DNA of 64,000 nucleotides from Plantago major (lineage: Eukaryota; Streptophyta; Magnoliopsida; Lamiales; Plantaginaceae). The notes under the pieces are model-generated. The model was given only the letters and a program-made list of their open reading frames with translations, searched no databases and was not told the origin of the DNA. Positions 50,928-62,855 of the stretch are shown here, piece after piece. The DNA lies in contig CM048840.1 in the NCBI GenBank assembly GCA_026545765.1, positions 83,976,877-84,040,876 on the forward strand. Direction: 5' to 3'. How positions within the stretch are numbered: the first letter of the stretch is position 1; every line of letters starts with the position of its first letter. Both the position numbers and the translations under genes were made by a program.

Positions 50928-52572
50928 TGTTAGGAATATCTGTTTAGATTTTAATCAGCAACCTAATGACTTATCTTAGCTCAGAAAGGTGGTTAGTACT
51001 CTTGGTTCACTTGAACACTGTAAAAGAGGAAACTCACTAAGTATGATAGTCTAGCAAATCTTGTATAGGATGTTAGGTCTCAAAATGTAATTTTTATTTT
51101 CTAAAGAAGACTAAGAAGAAGACTTCCAGCAGGAAAAGTTCAACGGGTTTGAAGATTTGAAGACTGCACAAGATTGCTGAAGACAAAGGTTTTTCAGATA
51201 CCTATGTCCAGATATCTTGAAGAAACAAGTGTTTCGAAACACAAGTGTTGCAAAAGATATCTGAGAATAAGAGGTTTCTGAGATGAGGAAAGTGCCCACA
51301 GATATCTACACTCAGATACCTTGGATATAAACTATGTTTCTGAAAGAAAATATTTTATACCAAAGTTGTTTCAACAAATGGTATCTGGAGTTGTGATAAT
51401 CGATGGAAAAGAACATGCAAAGTTTCAGAAAACTCTGATTGTATAAAGATCTCTGATACCATGCATAGTTCCGTTGGCACTACAGGACAAAATATAGTAC
51501 AGTGCATTAAATGCGCAGACAGAAATGTCTGAACAAAAACGGTAACTTCTGAAGAAGAAGACAAACCTGCTACAGTACTATATTCAAATATCAATAGTTT
51601 GAAATTCAGTTAAGTCTAACGGATACTATTCAAACGGCACTCAAATTCATCTATAAATATCAACACTTAGACTGCTTGAGAACACACCTTAGAACACACA
51701 ACACTGAACTTACATTGAATACTCACACACAAGCTCTCTCAGGCAAACTACTTACCTTCAAGCTTTCTGTTGCGACCAAAGCTCTTGATTCTAAGTAGCA
51801 CAAAAGTTCTAAGTGTCCTGATCCTTAACAAGCATTGTTATCTGTGAAGGAGTTGAACTAAGATTTCATATCTGAGATTCATTCTCTGGAACACTTACAA
51901 TAGACTTGGGTCAGTAGAGAACAAGATACCATACATTGAAAAGTGTATTAAGTATACTTGATTCATAGAGCTATCTGAATAACTGAATAAATTATTTAAG
52001 AAGCTCACCTGACAAACAAACCTAAAACCAACACCATATTCGGCGTGGAGTATAGGAAGTACTTAGTTTGGGAAACTAAGGAATAACTCCAAGGTTGTTG
52101 AGCACAGGAAGTACTTAGCTTGGGAAGATAAGGAATAGCTCAAAAAGGTTTCGAAAGTAGAAGTACTGGTCAGGAAAGCCGGGAATAACTTGTGGGGAAC
52201 ACTGTCATAACCTAGTGTATTTAGGAATCAAGAGAAGATATCCGTAAGGTTAACTCATTTATCCGTCTTAGTAGATTCTAGGTCCGAGAAAGGTCAAGTG
52301 GATTAGTCAAGGATTACGCCACCTTCAGATACCACTATAAAAAGACTTCAGGTTTACTTTCGCAGCTTTATTACTTGCTTTTACTTATCTTGCAAAGTAC
52401 TTACACACATGTTGTCGAAAGCACGCACTTATCACATAAAAGTCTTCCGCTTCGAATTAAGTATCGTATCTACATGTATATCTGATAAATTGTGTTTATC
52501 GACAAAAGTTTTAAAAGACTATTCACCCCCCCCCCCCCCCAGTCTTTTACTTTGCCGTTATCTGGACCCACA
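50928..52572 (+). repeat. Right LTR of the nested Ty1/copia element
   Basis: Matches 37447-39080 over its whole length, 1645 bp. Many of the differences are replacements of CTG/CAG by CG-type strings, in either copy. A C-run of about 15 near 52527-52541 replaces CCCCCTCTA of the left copy. Confidence 0.94.
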
Positions 52573-55370
52573 GTATATGTAGACGACATGCTCGTCAGAA
52601 GCAAAACCGAAGAACAACATATAGAGCACTTGAGAAAATGCTTCGCTATCCTCAGGAAGTACAGAATGAAACTCAATCCGGAGAAGTGTACCTTCGGAGT
52701 GAAGGGCGGAAAGTTTTTGGGCTACATGGTCACATAGAGAGGGATAAGCGCAAATCACGAGAAGATTAAAGCAATCCTAGATCTGCCTCATCCGAAGAAC
52801 CTCAATGAGGTACAACAGCTTATTGGACGTCTCATGTCCTTAAGTCGTTTTATTTCGCGATCCGCAGAGAAGAACCTTCCGTTCTTCAAAATCCTCCGGA
52901 AAGGAGAGCGCTTTGAGTGGACCGCGGAATGTTCTGAGGCTTTTGAAAATTTGAAAAAGTGCCTCCATTCCTCCACGCTTCTCCAAACCCGCTGAAGGAG
53001 AACCACTCTACCTCTACCTAGCAATTACGGAAGAGGCAATGAGTTCCAGATTAGTAATGGGTTCAAGCTAATGATCACTTGCCAATCTACTATCTTAGTA
53101 AAGTTCTTGTCAAGTGAGACAAGATACGTCAAGATTGAGAAATTTGCATATGCTCTGGTTTACACCGCATGGCGATTAAAGCCATATTTCAAGTCTCATA
53201 AAATAGTAGTATTAACTACGGAACCTTTGAAACAGGTCCTGGGAAAGCTCGACCAATCCGGACGACTCCTTAAGTGGGCAATTTAGCTGAGCGAATACGA
53301 CATTAGCCATCAGGCTCCGACAGCCAAGAAAGCTCAAGTCGTTGCGGACTTCCTAGCAGAATACCCTGAAGTGGAGTCAGAGAAAGTCCCGGATAAGCAG
53401 GCATTTGAATGCCTAATCACCAAGCAGATCAACCGAAAGCCGGTTCCGCCGAAGATCAGCCCCGAAAACCTCGAGGATGCACAATTCATCAATCAATCTC
53501 GGACTACATCATGGGAGGAATCTCGGGTAAACCAAATGTTCCTTCTCGATGATCTCACAAGGGAATCCGGTACTAACAACTCCGATTCGGATGTTAAAGA
53601 GAAGGAGGAACAAAGGTTGAGCTTACAGAAGATCTCCAAACCAAAGAACATCCCTCTGATGTTTGGACATTGGAAGTGGATGGTTCATCCACTGGAAGAG
53701 TAGGAGGTATTGGAATCTATCTTAAAAGCCCTGATGGCGCGGAACTTGACCATGCGGTATCTTTGGACTTCAAGGTAACCAATAATGAGGCTGAATACGA
53801 AGCACTGTTAGTCGGACTGCATATAGCCAAGTCCCTGCAGATCCGGAAACTCAAAGCATATATGGACTCACAGTTAGTTGAGGCCCAATTTTCTGGTGCT
53901 TTTGCCACAAAAGGCCCTTCAATGATCAGGCATCTTGAGCTACTTAAGCAACGAGCTAGTCTCTTTGATGAGTTTACCCTGGAGAAGTTTGATAGGGCAT
54001 GGAATGAAAGAGCGAATGCTCTGGCAAAGTTTGCGTCCGCAACAGCTGCTCTAGACACGAGGAGAGTAATCCTACTCACTATTACTGACTCATCCCTCAT
54101 GAGTCCTACTCCAAACGTTATGATGACTGAAACAGGAGGAAACTGGATGACTGATATCTCTAATTATCTCAATGACGGATCATTACTTGCTGATCCGAAG
54201 GAGTCAAGGAGTGTACAGCGCCGAGCAAACATATATTTTCTACTTGGGGAAGATTTGTATAAAAAATCTTTCGCGGGCACTCATCTGAGATGTTTGGGTC
54301 CGCAAGAAGCGAAGATTGTGCTTGAGGAAATTCACAGCGGAAGCTGCAGAAGCCATTCCGGAGGACGAACTCTTGCTCAGAAGATCATTCGACAAGGCTA
54401 CTACTGGCCTACCATTGATAAGGATTCCGCGAGCTACGCCCGAAGATGTCCTGATTGTCAATATTATGCAAATGTTCCCCATCGTCCGACACACCCTATG
54501 ATTCCGTCAGTCATAGCATGTCCGTTTGATCAATGGGGCATTGATAATGTCGGGCCATTCCCAAGGGGCACTCAACAGAAGAAATTCTTAATTGTGGCCG
54601 TGGAATATTTCACCAAGTGGGTAGAAGCGGAAGCTGTGGCAACTATCACGGAAAGCCGCGTGCGGACCTTTATTTGGAGAAACATCATTTGTCGCTTTGG
54701 CCTACCAAGGATTCTTGTCTCGGACAATGGTGCCCAATTCTCGGGCAACAGACTCAAGGAATGGTTAGCATCTTTCAAGATTGAACAACGCTTCACATCT
54801 GTCGGATACCCACAAGCTAATGGACAAGCTGAGTCCACGAACAAGACAATTGTTAAGATCCTGGAAAAGCGGCTGAGAAATTCTCAGGAGAGTTGGGCGG
54901 ATGACCTAGATGGTGTACTATGGGCTCATCGCACCACTACGCGGACCGCAACTAGGGAAACTCCATTTGCCCTGGTCTATGGCTCAAAAGCAGTCATACC
55001 AGCGGAAATTGCAGTTGAAACAATGAGGGTCCAAGAGTTCAATGATTTCGTCAATCATGAAGCTCGGATATTTGATATAGACATGCTGGAGCAGAAAAGA
55101 ACCGAAGCATTGGCTAATATCCACAGGTACCAAGCAACTACAGCCCGGGCCTACAATAGTAATGTTCAAGCGAAAGACTTATAGGTCGGAGACCTAGTGC
55201 TCCGCCAAGCTGATATCTTGAGCAATGTTGGGAAGCTTAAGCCTAAATGGGAAGGACCTTACAAGATCATTGGTGCAAGAGTGAACGGAAGTTACGAATT
55301 GGAAGACGAGTACGGAAACCCGCTCAAGCGCACTTGGAATGCCAGGAACCTTCAAAAGTTCTATGCGTAG
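52573..55370 (+). pseudogene. Tat-lineage pol, rest of RT, RNase H, second RNase H, integrase
   Basis: Coding resumes with VYVDDMLVRSKTEEQHIEHL (catalytic YVDD), then FGVKGGKFLGYMVT, LIGRLMSLSRFISRSAEKNL, the RT-linked RNase H (KIEKFAYALVYTAWRLKPYF, about 53115-53350), a second RNase H (MEVDGSS..GGIGIYL, NNEAEYEALLVGL, about 53670-54060) and integrase (HSGGRTLAQKIIRQGYYWP, WGIDNVGPFP, SDNGAQFSGNRLKEWL, YPQANGQAESTNKTI). The C-terminal part runs past a TAG at 55182 to a final stop at 55368-55370 (LQKFYA). Two RNase H domains mark the Tat clade of Ty3/gypsy. The longest unbroken frame is 53670-55184. Several stops are CAG/CAA to TAG/TAA changes. Confidence 0.93.
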
Positions 55371-57671
55371 GGTTGATTATACGCAACTCCGCCAGTTGCT
55401 TGGACATTTTAGGCTCAAACTGTTTATTACGCGGAACTCCGCTGCCTGCTTTTGTTAACTCTTTGTCATCAATATGCCCACAAGTTGTAATTGAATTTCC
55501 GTCAAATCAATACAACTTCTATCTTTCAATTCGTAAATCTGAAATTTAGTGTTCAGGTGACAAAAAAAGCAAGCAATGAATTTTATTCATATACGAGTGT
55601 ACATAACACTGTCTTTGCATTCTACAACCTCGGATCTTTATCCGGATCTACAGCTACAATACATAAACTGTAAAGAAAGTCTCTGGATATACGTCATCTT
55701 CCATCGAGATTAATCCTCCGACAGGAAGGCTTAGTCATCACTTCCGGGAACACCAAGAATCTGATGTGCCTGCACAATACAGAATGATTCAGTAAGTTGG
55801 AATTTTACAATATCACCATACCTTTGATTTCCTCTACGGATCCCATGCATAGTGTGTACGAACACCAATTCTCCGATGGACCTTGGAAGTCGAAACGCCC
55901 AAATCTCAACCAATCCATCCTCGGAGGCTCCAACCCTCTTAGAACTCGAGGATTTTCAACCGATTCAAGAGATATTTGAGCCACTAAGGGAGGATTGAAG
56001 AGAACCGAGTGGTGTTACCTCGGATCTTTACAGCATCAAACCTCCTATCTCCGGACAGGGGGGTTCTTCAAAGGTACCGGTTTGTTCGAATCCGAGCACG
56101 GATCTGACGCATTGATCGTATGGAGACCCACCTGCCAGCAGCTCCTCAGAATGGAAAAGCTCCTACCGGGTGGATCGCGCATACAACCGATAAGATCATC
56201 CGTTAGTCTACCCCCGGATCTGAATATTTCCCAAGATCTGTGTTTTCTAACAACTGATCTTGAGCACTCATCTCCTCCAGACCCACGCCACTCTCAAAGT
56301 CAATACAATCGCCGATTTGAGAGTGGACGGGAGTCTCGAGGGGGAAACTAGTCAAGAAATCATCTTCTTATGGGTACTACCAGGCTCCAATTGTGAGATC
56401 TATCCGAGTTTAAGAAAGAAGGTGGAAATTTTCAGTAAGAATGGAAATTGGAGTCGGGTTTAGGCGATCAATGCAAAGGAGAACTCGGGTATTTATAGAG
56501 TGGATAAACCAATCAGCGTCTGCCACGCAAAAAGTTTGACCTCGACAATGGGCTTGGGCTACTCGTTTGGGCCAAACAGTGTTGGATCGACTGAGCTTAC
56601 CCTACCTGATCCAGACAAGTCCGTTAACCGTGTCCGAGTTCGTACCTGCTAGCCATTTTACAAGAAAATGGCATAAAAATGATCCGGCAAAGTAAGTCTA
56701 TGAAAAAGGTTACAATTTCATCTATTGAGATCAGTTCGAATTTCATTAGAAAATCACTCGAACATTCAAAAGCGGAAGGTACAATTTTTCAAGGTCCGAG
56801 GACCATACATATGCATACGGGGCATACCCCGCCTTGTCCCTTCAGCGGATTCCCGGGGTTGAGCCTTGAGATTCCGAGCCACCACCTTGAGTAATGCATT
56901 TAGCTTGTCAGATTCGGATCCTCCTACGGATCATCTTCAGCACCCGCTCTCTCTCTTCCTCGGCTCGCCTCCTGGCGACCACCGAACACAAAGGGGGATC
57001 ACCTTCTGGATCAAGAATGATTGAGTCATCCGCTGTGCCTTTACCAGAATAAGTCGGAGGGTGCATGTTTCATCCACACAATTTATCCAAAGGTCGACAA
57101 AGAATCATACTGGGACCATCCGTTCTCCAACGCCGGTTCTCCAAATCAATTCACAGTTGCATTTTAAGGAAAAAAGTGCCTAGCTAGCCTGAGGCACTTT
57201 TCGGTGGAATCCTACATCCTAAAGGAATCTGACTTTTTCGGAAAGTAAATTTCTAGAAAAGGAAAGGCTGAAGAGAGGTAAAACCGTGAGAAAGGAAGAA
57301 TTGCCATATCCTTATTTATAGGAATGAATAATCCCTACGATCACGCCACGTGTCCACCATCTGATGGCTCGGAAGATGAAAGGACGCAGTAATAATGGCG
57401 ACTCTACCGCTTCACCTCCCCCCTTCTAGAAGATTTCGCATCCCCATAAAATGTCGCTCAAAGTGATCCGCATTTGCAAGAGGTATATTTACGATAACTT
57501 AGCATATGAAGGACAGATCAGGGAAAATAAAGGAGAAAACCAGTACTACATCAAAGCATGGATAACATTGTACCAAGGATAATTACTACGGACAAAAGAA
57601 AGGATGAATATTGTACTCGACAACGTTCCGTGCCGACAAATGACATAGAAATTCAAATGGTTACAAATTTT
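55371..57671. other. Non-coding 3' region of the Tat element
   Basis: About 2.3 kb between the integrase stop and the antisense gene. It is GC-richer than the plant background and resembles the rest of the element. I recognise no conserved protein in it. Confidence 0.6.
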
Positions 57672-60667
57672 TCACGGGGCATACCCCGGACTTCTTACTG
57701 AGGAGGAGGTCAGTTTGACCAGCTTCTTCAACTCTAGGCGGATTAGTGGAGGACGGATTGGCATCGACATTGGTAGCAAAGAAGGGATGCAAAGAACTTC
57801 ATCAAATGAAGCCTTGATGTTCTCGAACAGGTTGAAGTCCGCAGCATGGCCGACGATCCGAGAAGGCATGAAGTACCAATTCTTCAGATAGTTCAAGTTG
57901 TTCTCAAAAGGCAAGAAATATACCTTTCGAAGAGCATCCGGGACGCACTCGAGAAGAAAAGGCCCGCCGTTGGTGATGTCAATCTCACCTTCCTCGGTGA
58001 CTATCTCTGCGAACTCACACGCGCCCAGCTTCTCATCCGGAACAACCTCCACCGGGATCTCCACTCCATTAGCATCTGCGGCCGGATCTAGCCCTTCCGC
58101 CTTCCAGTTAAAGTTGGGAGGAAGCAGTCCCTTCCCTTGCAGTTGGCCAACGGCGGATGAGAACCCCTCCAGATGACGGGCATCAGCCTTGTCCGCCATA
58201 AAGAACTTGAAGGAGTCCGACTTCATGAAGTCCTTCACCGCTCCGAGCCGGGCAAACTGGAGATCTTCGAGGAGCGCGTCCTTGGAATCCAGGAATGCCT
58301 TCATCGACTTATCGATAAAGTTCTCCTACCACTCCAAATCCGACCTAAGAGTCTCCGCGTTAGCCTTCAGCTTGGCTATTGCCGTGTCCTTCTGCTTCAG
58401 GTGGGTTTCCCTACCGCTCTTCTTCGCCTCCGCCATTGCTACCGCTTATGCGTGTCTCGCTCAATGGTGGTTCATTGCCTTCCACTGCATAGCCTTGATC
58501 ATGCATCCAAGCTACAGGAAGTCCGCACAGACAAAAGTTATATTTATATCATAAAAAGCTGAAAGCATGGAAAGGAAAACATTGATAAGCTGCTTACCCT
58601 TTAATGCAACTCATAGAGCTCTCCAACCCGCTCAACCTCAGGGAGTCCGCGACTCCGTTCATACTCAGCGTCGAGGGCCGCTTGGTCCGACAATGGCAGA
58701 ACAGCGAAAAAAAGTTATCTCTTTGATGCAGGAGAAGCATCCGAGGTCGCACCCCTCTTCCTGCCAGAGATGATGGCATCTCGCATCAGCACATCACCCG
58801 GAGGTGCGGACGCAGCGAAACCGCCAGGACCAGACGTCCTCAGAGCACCCATGTCGGTGCTTTTGCCGCAGCAGGTCAAGGGTCGCCGACTTGCCCTTGG
58901 TACCTCCAAAATCTGTAGATCCTCACCCGACTTCTTCCGTCGCTCCTCCTCAGCAGCAAAGAGAGCCACATTTTTGGGGTCCGCCATAGGCAAACCCGCG
59001 GACGTATTGATAATTCTAGCCCTTTGGCCAGTGGCAAGATCGAGGGCTTGCTTCTCCCTCTACTGCTTCTTCTTTTCGCGGAGGGTCGACATTATGTAAT
59101 CAAACCAATGAGCTACAAAACAAAATAAAAGTGTCAGATACGGATGCATAAAGGGAGAATAACAGGAATCTTGGAAACGAAAATTCAAGGCAAGGCATTC
59201 AAAAAAAAAAAAAAGGGCACAAATCCTAAGTTACGGATTCTTACAGAAGTCAGTCTTCCCTCCGACCTCGACCACATCAGTCAATCCGCACAAGTATGGC
59301 AGCGGTTGACAGATCAATCCGTGGAACGGATAAGTTGGTGGGCTATTTTTCTTATGGATCTCCGCCACCCACGGAGCCACGTTCTTGGGGAGAGGGCGCC
59401 AGTCCGGGATACTCTCCCTTAGAAACATCTTGGGCAACCCCCATTGTTCTCATCTCCTCGCGGACTCTCCAGGCCTCAAAGCCATCCGCACGAAGATATA
59501 CTTCTCCCACCACTTTCATCCGAGTGAGGAGATGGGGTCCGAGATGAAGTTATATAATTTCCCATTTACAAACGTATAGAAAAGAGGGTTCCCCGGACTG
59601 AAAGTAACATTGAAGAGCTGCCGGAAGTTCTCAAAGTTCATCGGCTGCCCCTTCTTTTTACAAAAAATAACAAAACAAATGAGGTTACCCAGAGATTTCA
59701 GGATAACCTGGCTCGGACCAATACCAATGTGGTTCAGAATGTGCTTCAGCTCGGATGCGATGGGAACCTTCCATCCACAGGAAAAGGCCGCCTCGTGCAC
59801 ACACATGTATCCAGCGGGCGGATTATAAAAGGCATGCCTGGGTTCTGGCACCATGATCTCGACAGACTCAGGGATTTCCCACTTCCGCCTCCACTCCAGA
59901 ATGTCCTCAGGCTTCACCTTGGACGGACATGCGGGCAGAAGACCGTCCACATTAAGCTCACCGTACGGATCAGCTATAACAACAATGGACGCAGGACGAG
60001 GGAATTGAATTCGTGCTGCTTAGGCTCCACGACCAGCAGCAAGGGGCGGATTAGAATGCATGGGCACTCTAGGATGAAGAACAATCTGGCGATTGTTCCG
60101 CCCGGAACGTCCCCGCGGATGAGTAGCTTGAGAGGCTTCCTCCTCCTCTTCTTCGTCATCCTCATCTTCTTCCCCAGATTCCTCCTCTTCTTCTCTACCT
60201 TCGGGCCTCCCAGATGTACTCGGGTTGTTCGGACCTGTTTCCGCCACAACACGGTCCTCTTCACCAGCCTCAAACATCTCCACATCGTCTGCCTCACGAC
60301 CAGAGTCGCCTTCCTGCTCCATCCGAGGTACACTTCCACCAGTCGATATGCCACCACTACCGATGGTCCGAGATCGGACTCGCACCCTTGTTATCACAAT
60401 GTTCCCTTGGCTACTCACCCCATCATTCTGAGCAACAACAGTACCACGGGTCCCTTGCCCAACATCTGAATCTCCGGGTGAAACAACCTCCACAACGTCC
60501 GCCCTTTGTACCTCCGCATGAAGGATGTTTTCCGGGATCTCCAACCCCAGATCGTCTGACTCGGACGAGGTTACCGCGACAGATTTGGATCCTTGGGATA
60601 TTCCATCATCGTGATCAAGGACTTCGTGCTGATTCTGACTATCACTCTCGGACATCCTAGGGCACAA
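57672..60667 (-). pseudogene. Antisense ORF of the Tat element (putative gypsy-type transposon domain)
   Basis: Reads opposite to gag-pol. 60667-60020: a Ser/Asp/Glu-rich acidic protein (MCPRMSESDSQNQHEV ... EEDEDDEEEEEE ... RSGRNNR), ending at one in-frame TAA and then continuing in the same frame. 59950-59516: the conserved block KWEIPESVEIMVPEPRHAFY, PPAGYMCVHEAAF, HILNHIGIGPSQVILKSLGN, which fits the PF04195-type plant domain seen in 3' antisense genes of Tat elements. The frame then passes two TGA codons (at conserved-looking Trp positions) to 59231. 58993-58715 and 58304-57672 are later Lys/Glu-rich parts. Likely one gene, now disabled. Its role in the element is unknown. Confidence 0.75.
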
Positions 60668-61946
60668 GGAAACGGATCAGTAACGAGGATTGTGACTGTC
60701 CGAGAGTTAATTTAAGTATCTTATTAAGTCCAAGGGTCCGACGAAGCCCTACTTTATCAGATTTTACACATGGGACACAATCTCATGGCACCGCGAATAC
60801 TATACTTGGCACACAAAGACGTTCCATTGGCACTATTATATACCATACATGGCACACTACTAGGGACAGCTTACAAAAGCCTATGTGTCAATCAGTACCA
60901 AAATATCACCAAACAGGCATGCATTACCAATTTTTATGCATATGTAACATACTGTACAAGTCAGCTCAACAAGTTGCTACTGAGGAAAATTAGCACAATA
61001 CAACATATAGGAGGAGTATTCCGACTAAGTATACTACAGGAGTCTACCACATGCAACATGTGAAACCACGGAATCAACAAACAGCCATCCAGACAAGGGA
61101 GAAGCATACAAACATTAAGCGAGCATATCATAAAAAAGGAAAATTCAGGAGGAATCAAGACACACTTACTTGATAAAGTTGATTTGTTAAGTTTGGACGG
61201 ACGTCGAAGCCTTGCTAGCTCTCCGAGAGTACAGATCTCAGTTGGAAAGTGAAAGATTTTGCAAGTTTTGGTTGCTCGGATTGATTTTTATTTGCTCGGA
61301 TTGCCTAAGAATCGCTCTGAGTTTCGGTTTGGCTAAAGTGTGAAAGCGACAGATTAGGCAACTATTTATAGGGGAAATTGGGGAAGGCCAAGCGTCACAT
61401 CACTTGGATTCAAACCCTAACCGTTGATCTTTTCAATCCAACGGATGCGCCGGTTCACAAGTGGTGTATTGACGGCACACTCCATTTAATTCTTCTCAGA
61501 GACATCACATCACTTGGGTTTAAATCCCAACCGTTGATCTTCTCAATCCAAGAGTCGCATCGCCTCACTCGGGATATTTTTCTGTGGGCCGGACAGGCGA
61601 CTTGCTGGGCCTTTTGAATCACTGTTCATCAGCCCAGGTGGGCCATTCCACATATTTGGCCCAGCGGATTGCTTCCTATGCACTCTTCCACAGAAGACTT
61701 CTCCAGATCCTAACCGTACTCGGATCTATATATCTCGGATACAATATTTTTTCTACAAATTCGAGCTATTACATAACTCGGACTGTAGAACGAAAGGGGG
61801 GGGGAGAGATATATTGAATTCCTAAGAACACGGACAACGGATCTCACAAAAAGGAATTTTTTTCCTTTTCAGTTAACGATTCGGACACGCTCCACGACAC
61901 ACTTGTTCCTTTCATAGTTACCAACTATCTTCTACTAAGATACTTG
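60668..61946. other. Non-coding region upstream of the antisense ORF, inside the Tat element
   Basis: Should contain the antisense gene's promoter. Two related sequences, CATCACTTGGATTCAAACCC then TAACCGTTGATCTTTTCAATCC (about 61397) and CATCACTTGGGTTTAAATCC then CAACCGTTGATCTTCTCAATCC (about 61507), form a diverged direct repeat. No other coding content seen. Confidence 0.55.
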
Positions 61947-61959
61947 AAAACTAGGGGGA
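61947..61959 (+). other. Polypurine tract of the Tat element
   Basis: AAAACTAGGGGGA immediately before the right LTR (61964). Confidence 0.75.
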
Positions 61960-61963
61960 CATA

Positions 61964-62855
61964 TGTTGATACGGACATGTGTCCAATCCGTTAAGGGCAC
62001 CATAGAGCGTGTCCTAGAGCGCATCAAGGCTGAAATAGCCAATTCAGTACTAGTCCGACCTTCAAATGGTCCGACCTGAGGGAAACCATTCCAGGTCAAC
62101 TAGTACTTATAAGTCAGCACACCTCCTCAGCTAAGTCCGACCAAGCTAGGTGTACGACTTCCGAACCTGACAAAAGGTCACATGGTCCTTCCGAATACCA
62201 CAAACTGTCAGTCCTAGGATGCCAAATGGACCGGACGAGAGAATCTCGGATGCCACCATCATATTAAGACTAAACGTATATAACAGAACCACTGAGATAC
62301 TTCCATGAAACTCCTGGCTCGGACACCCAGAGTTACCTGAGGGCAGATCAACTAAGCAGACAGATCTGTCCGAGGGACTGACACGGACCCAACAGGCGGG
62401 ACAGTACTCTCAGAGGAAAAAGGTCCAAACTACCCTCCCAGGCCCATTAATCGGATATGGGCTACTGTTCACTATTGGGCTGTGGGCCAAATGTAGCATT
62501 AGTGTCCAAATCTGAAGCATACACTTGGCACCATCTTATGAGTCATCTCATAAGATATGGTCTCTATAAATATAACCCAAGGTCCAAGACCTTAAGGTAA
62601 GTGATTCTTCCAAGCCATATTGATATCATAACCTTCCTCATAATTATTTCATTGAGAGCTTACAACTCTCTCTTGAATAAAGTCTCTTACCGGATTGACA
62701 TACGCAATCTGGGTAACCCTTTCTAAACCCCCCCCCCAGTCCTTTCAGGTACTCTAGCTCGGACAGTTACTGCTTCGGACTTCAAGTAGGAGGTGGATCT
62801 AAGACTAGGTTGCTTGTAATAGTTTAGTTAGTGTTTGAGGCTAAACCCCTCAACA
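61964..62855 (+). repeat. Right LTR of the Tat element
   Basis: 892 bp, TGTTGATACGG ... CCCCTCAACA, nearly identical to 33191-34085. The main differences are clustered around 62333-62405 and in the length of the poly-C run (about 9 here, about 15 on the left). TATA-like TCTCTATAAATATA at about 62561. Confidence 0.95.

Noticed and set aside
59729..60469. 246-codon plus-strand open frame in the Tat 3' region
   Set aside because: It is the reverse shadow of the antisense ORF, whose minus-strand frame carries the conserved domain.
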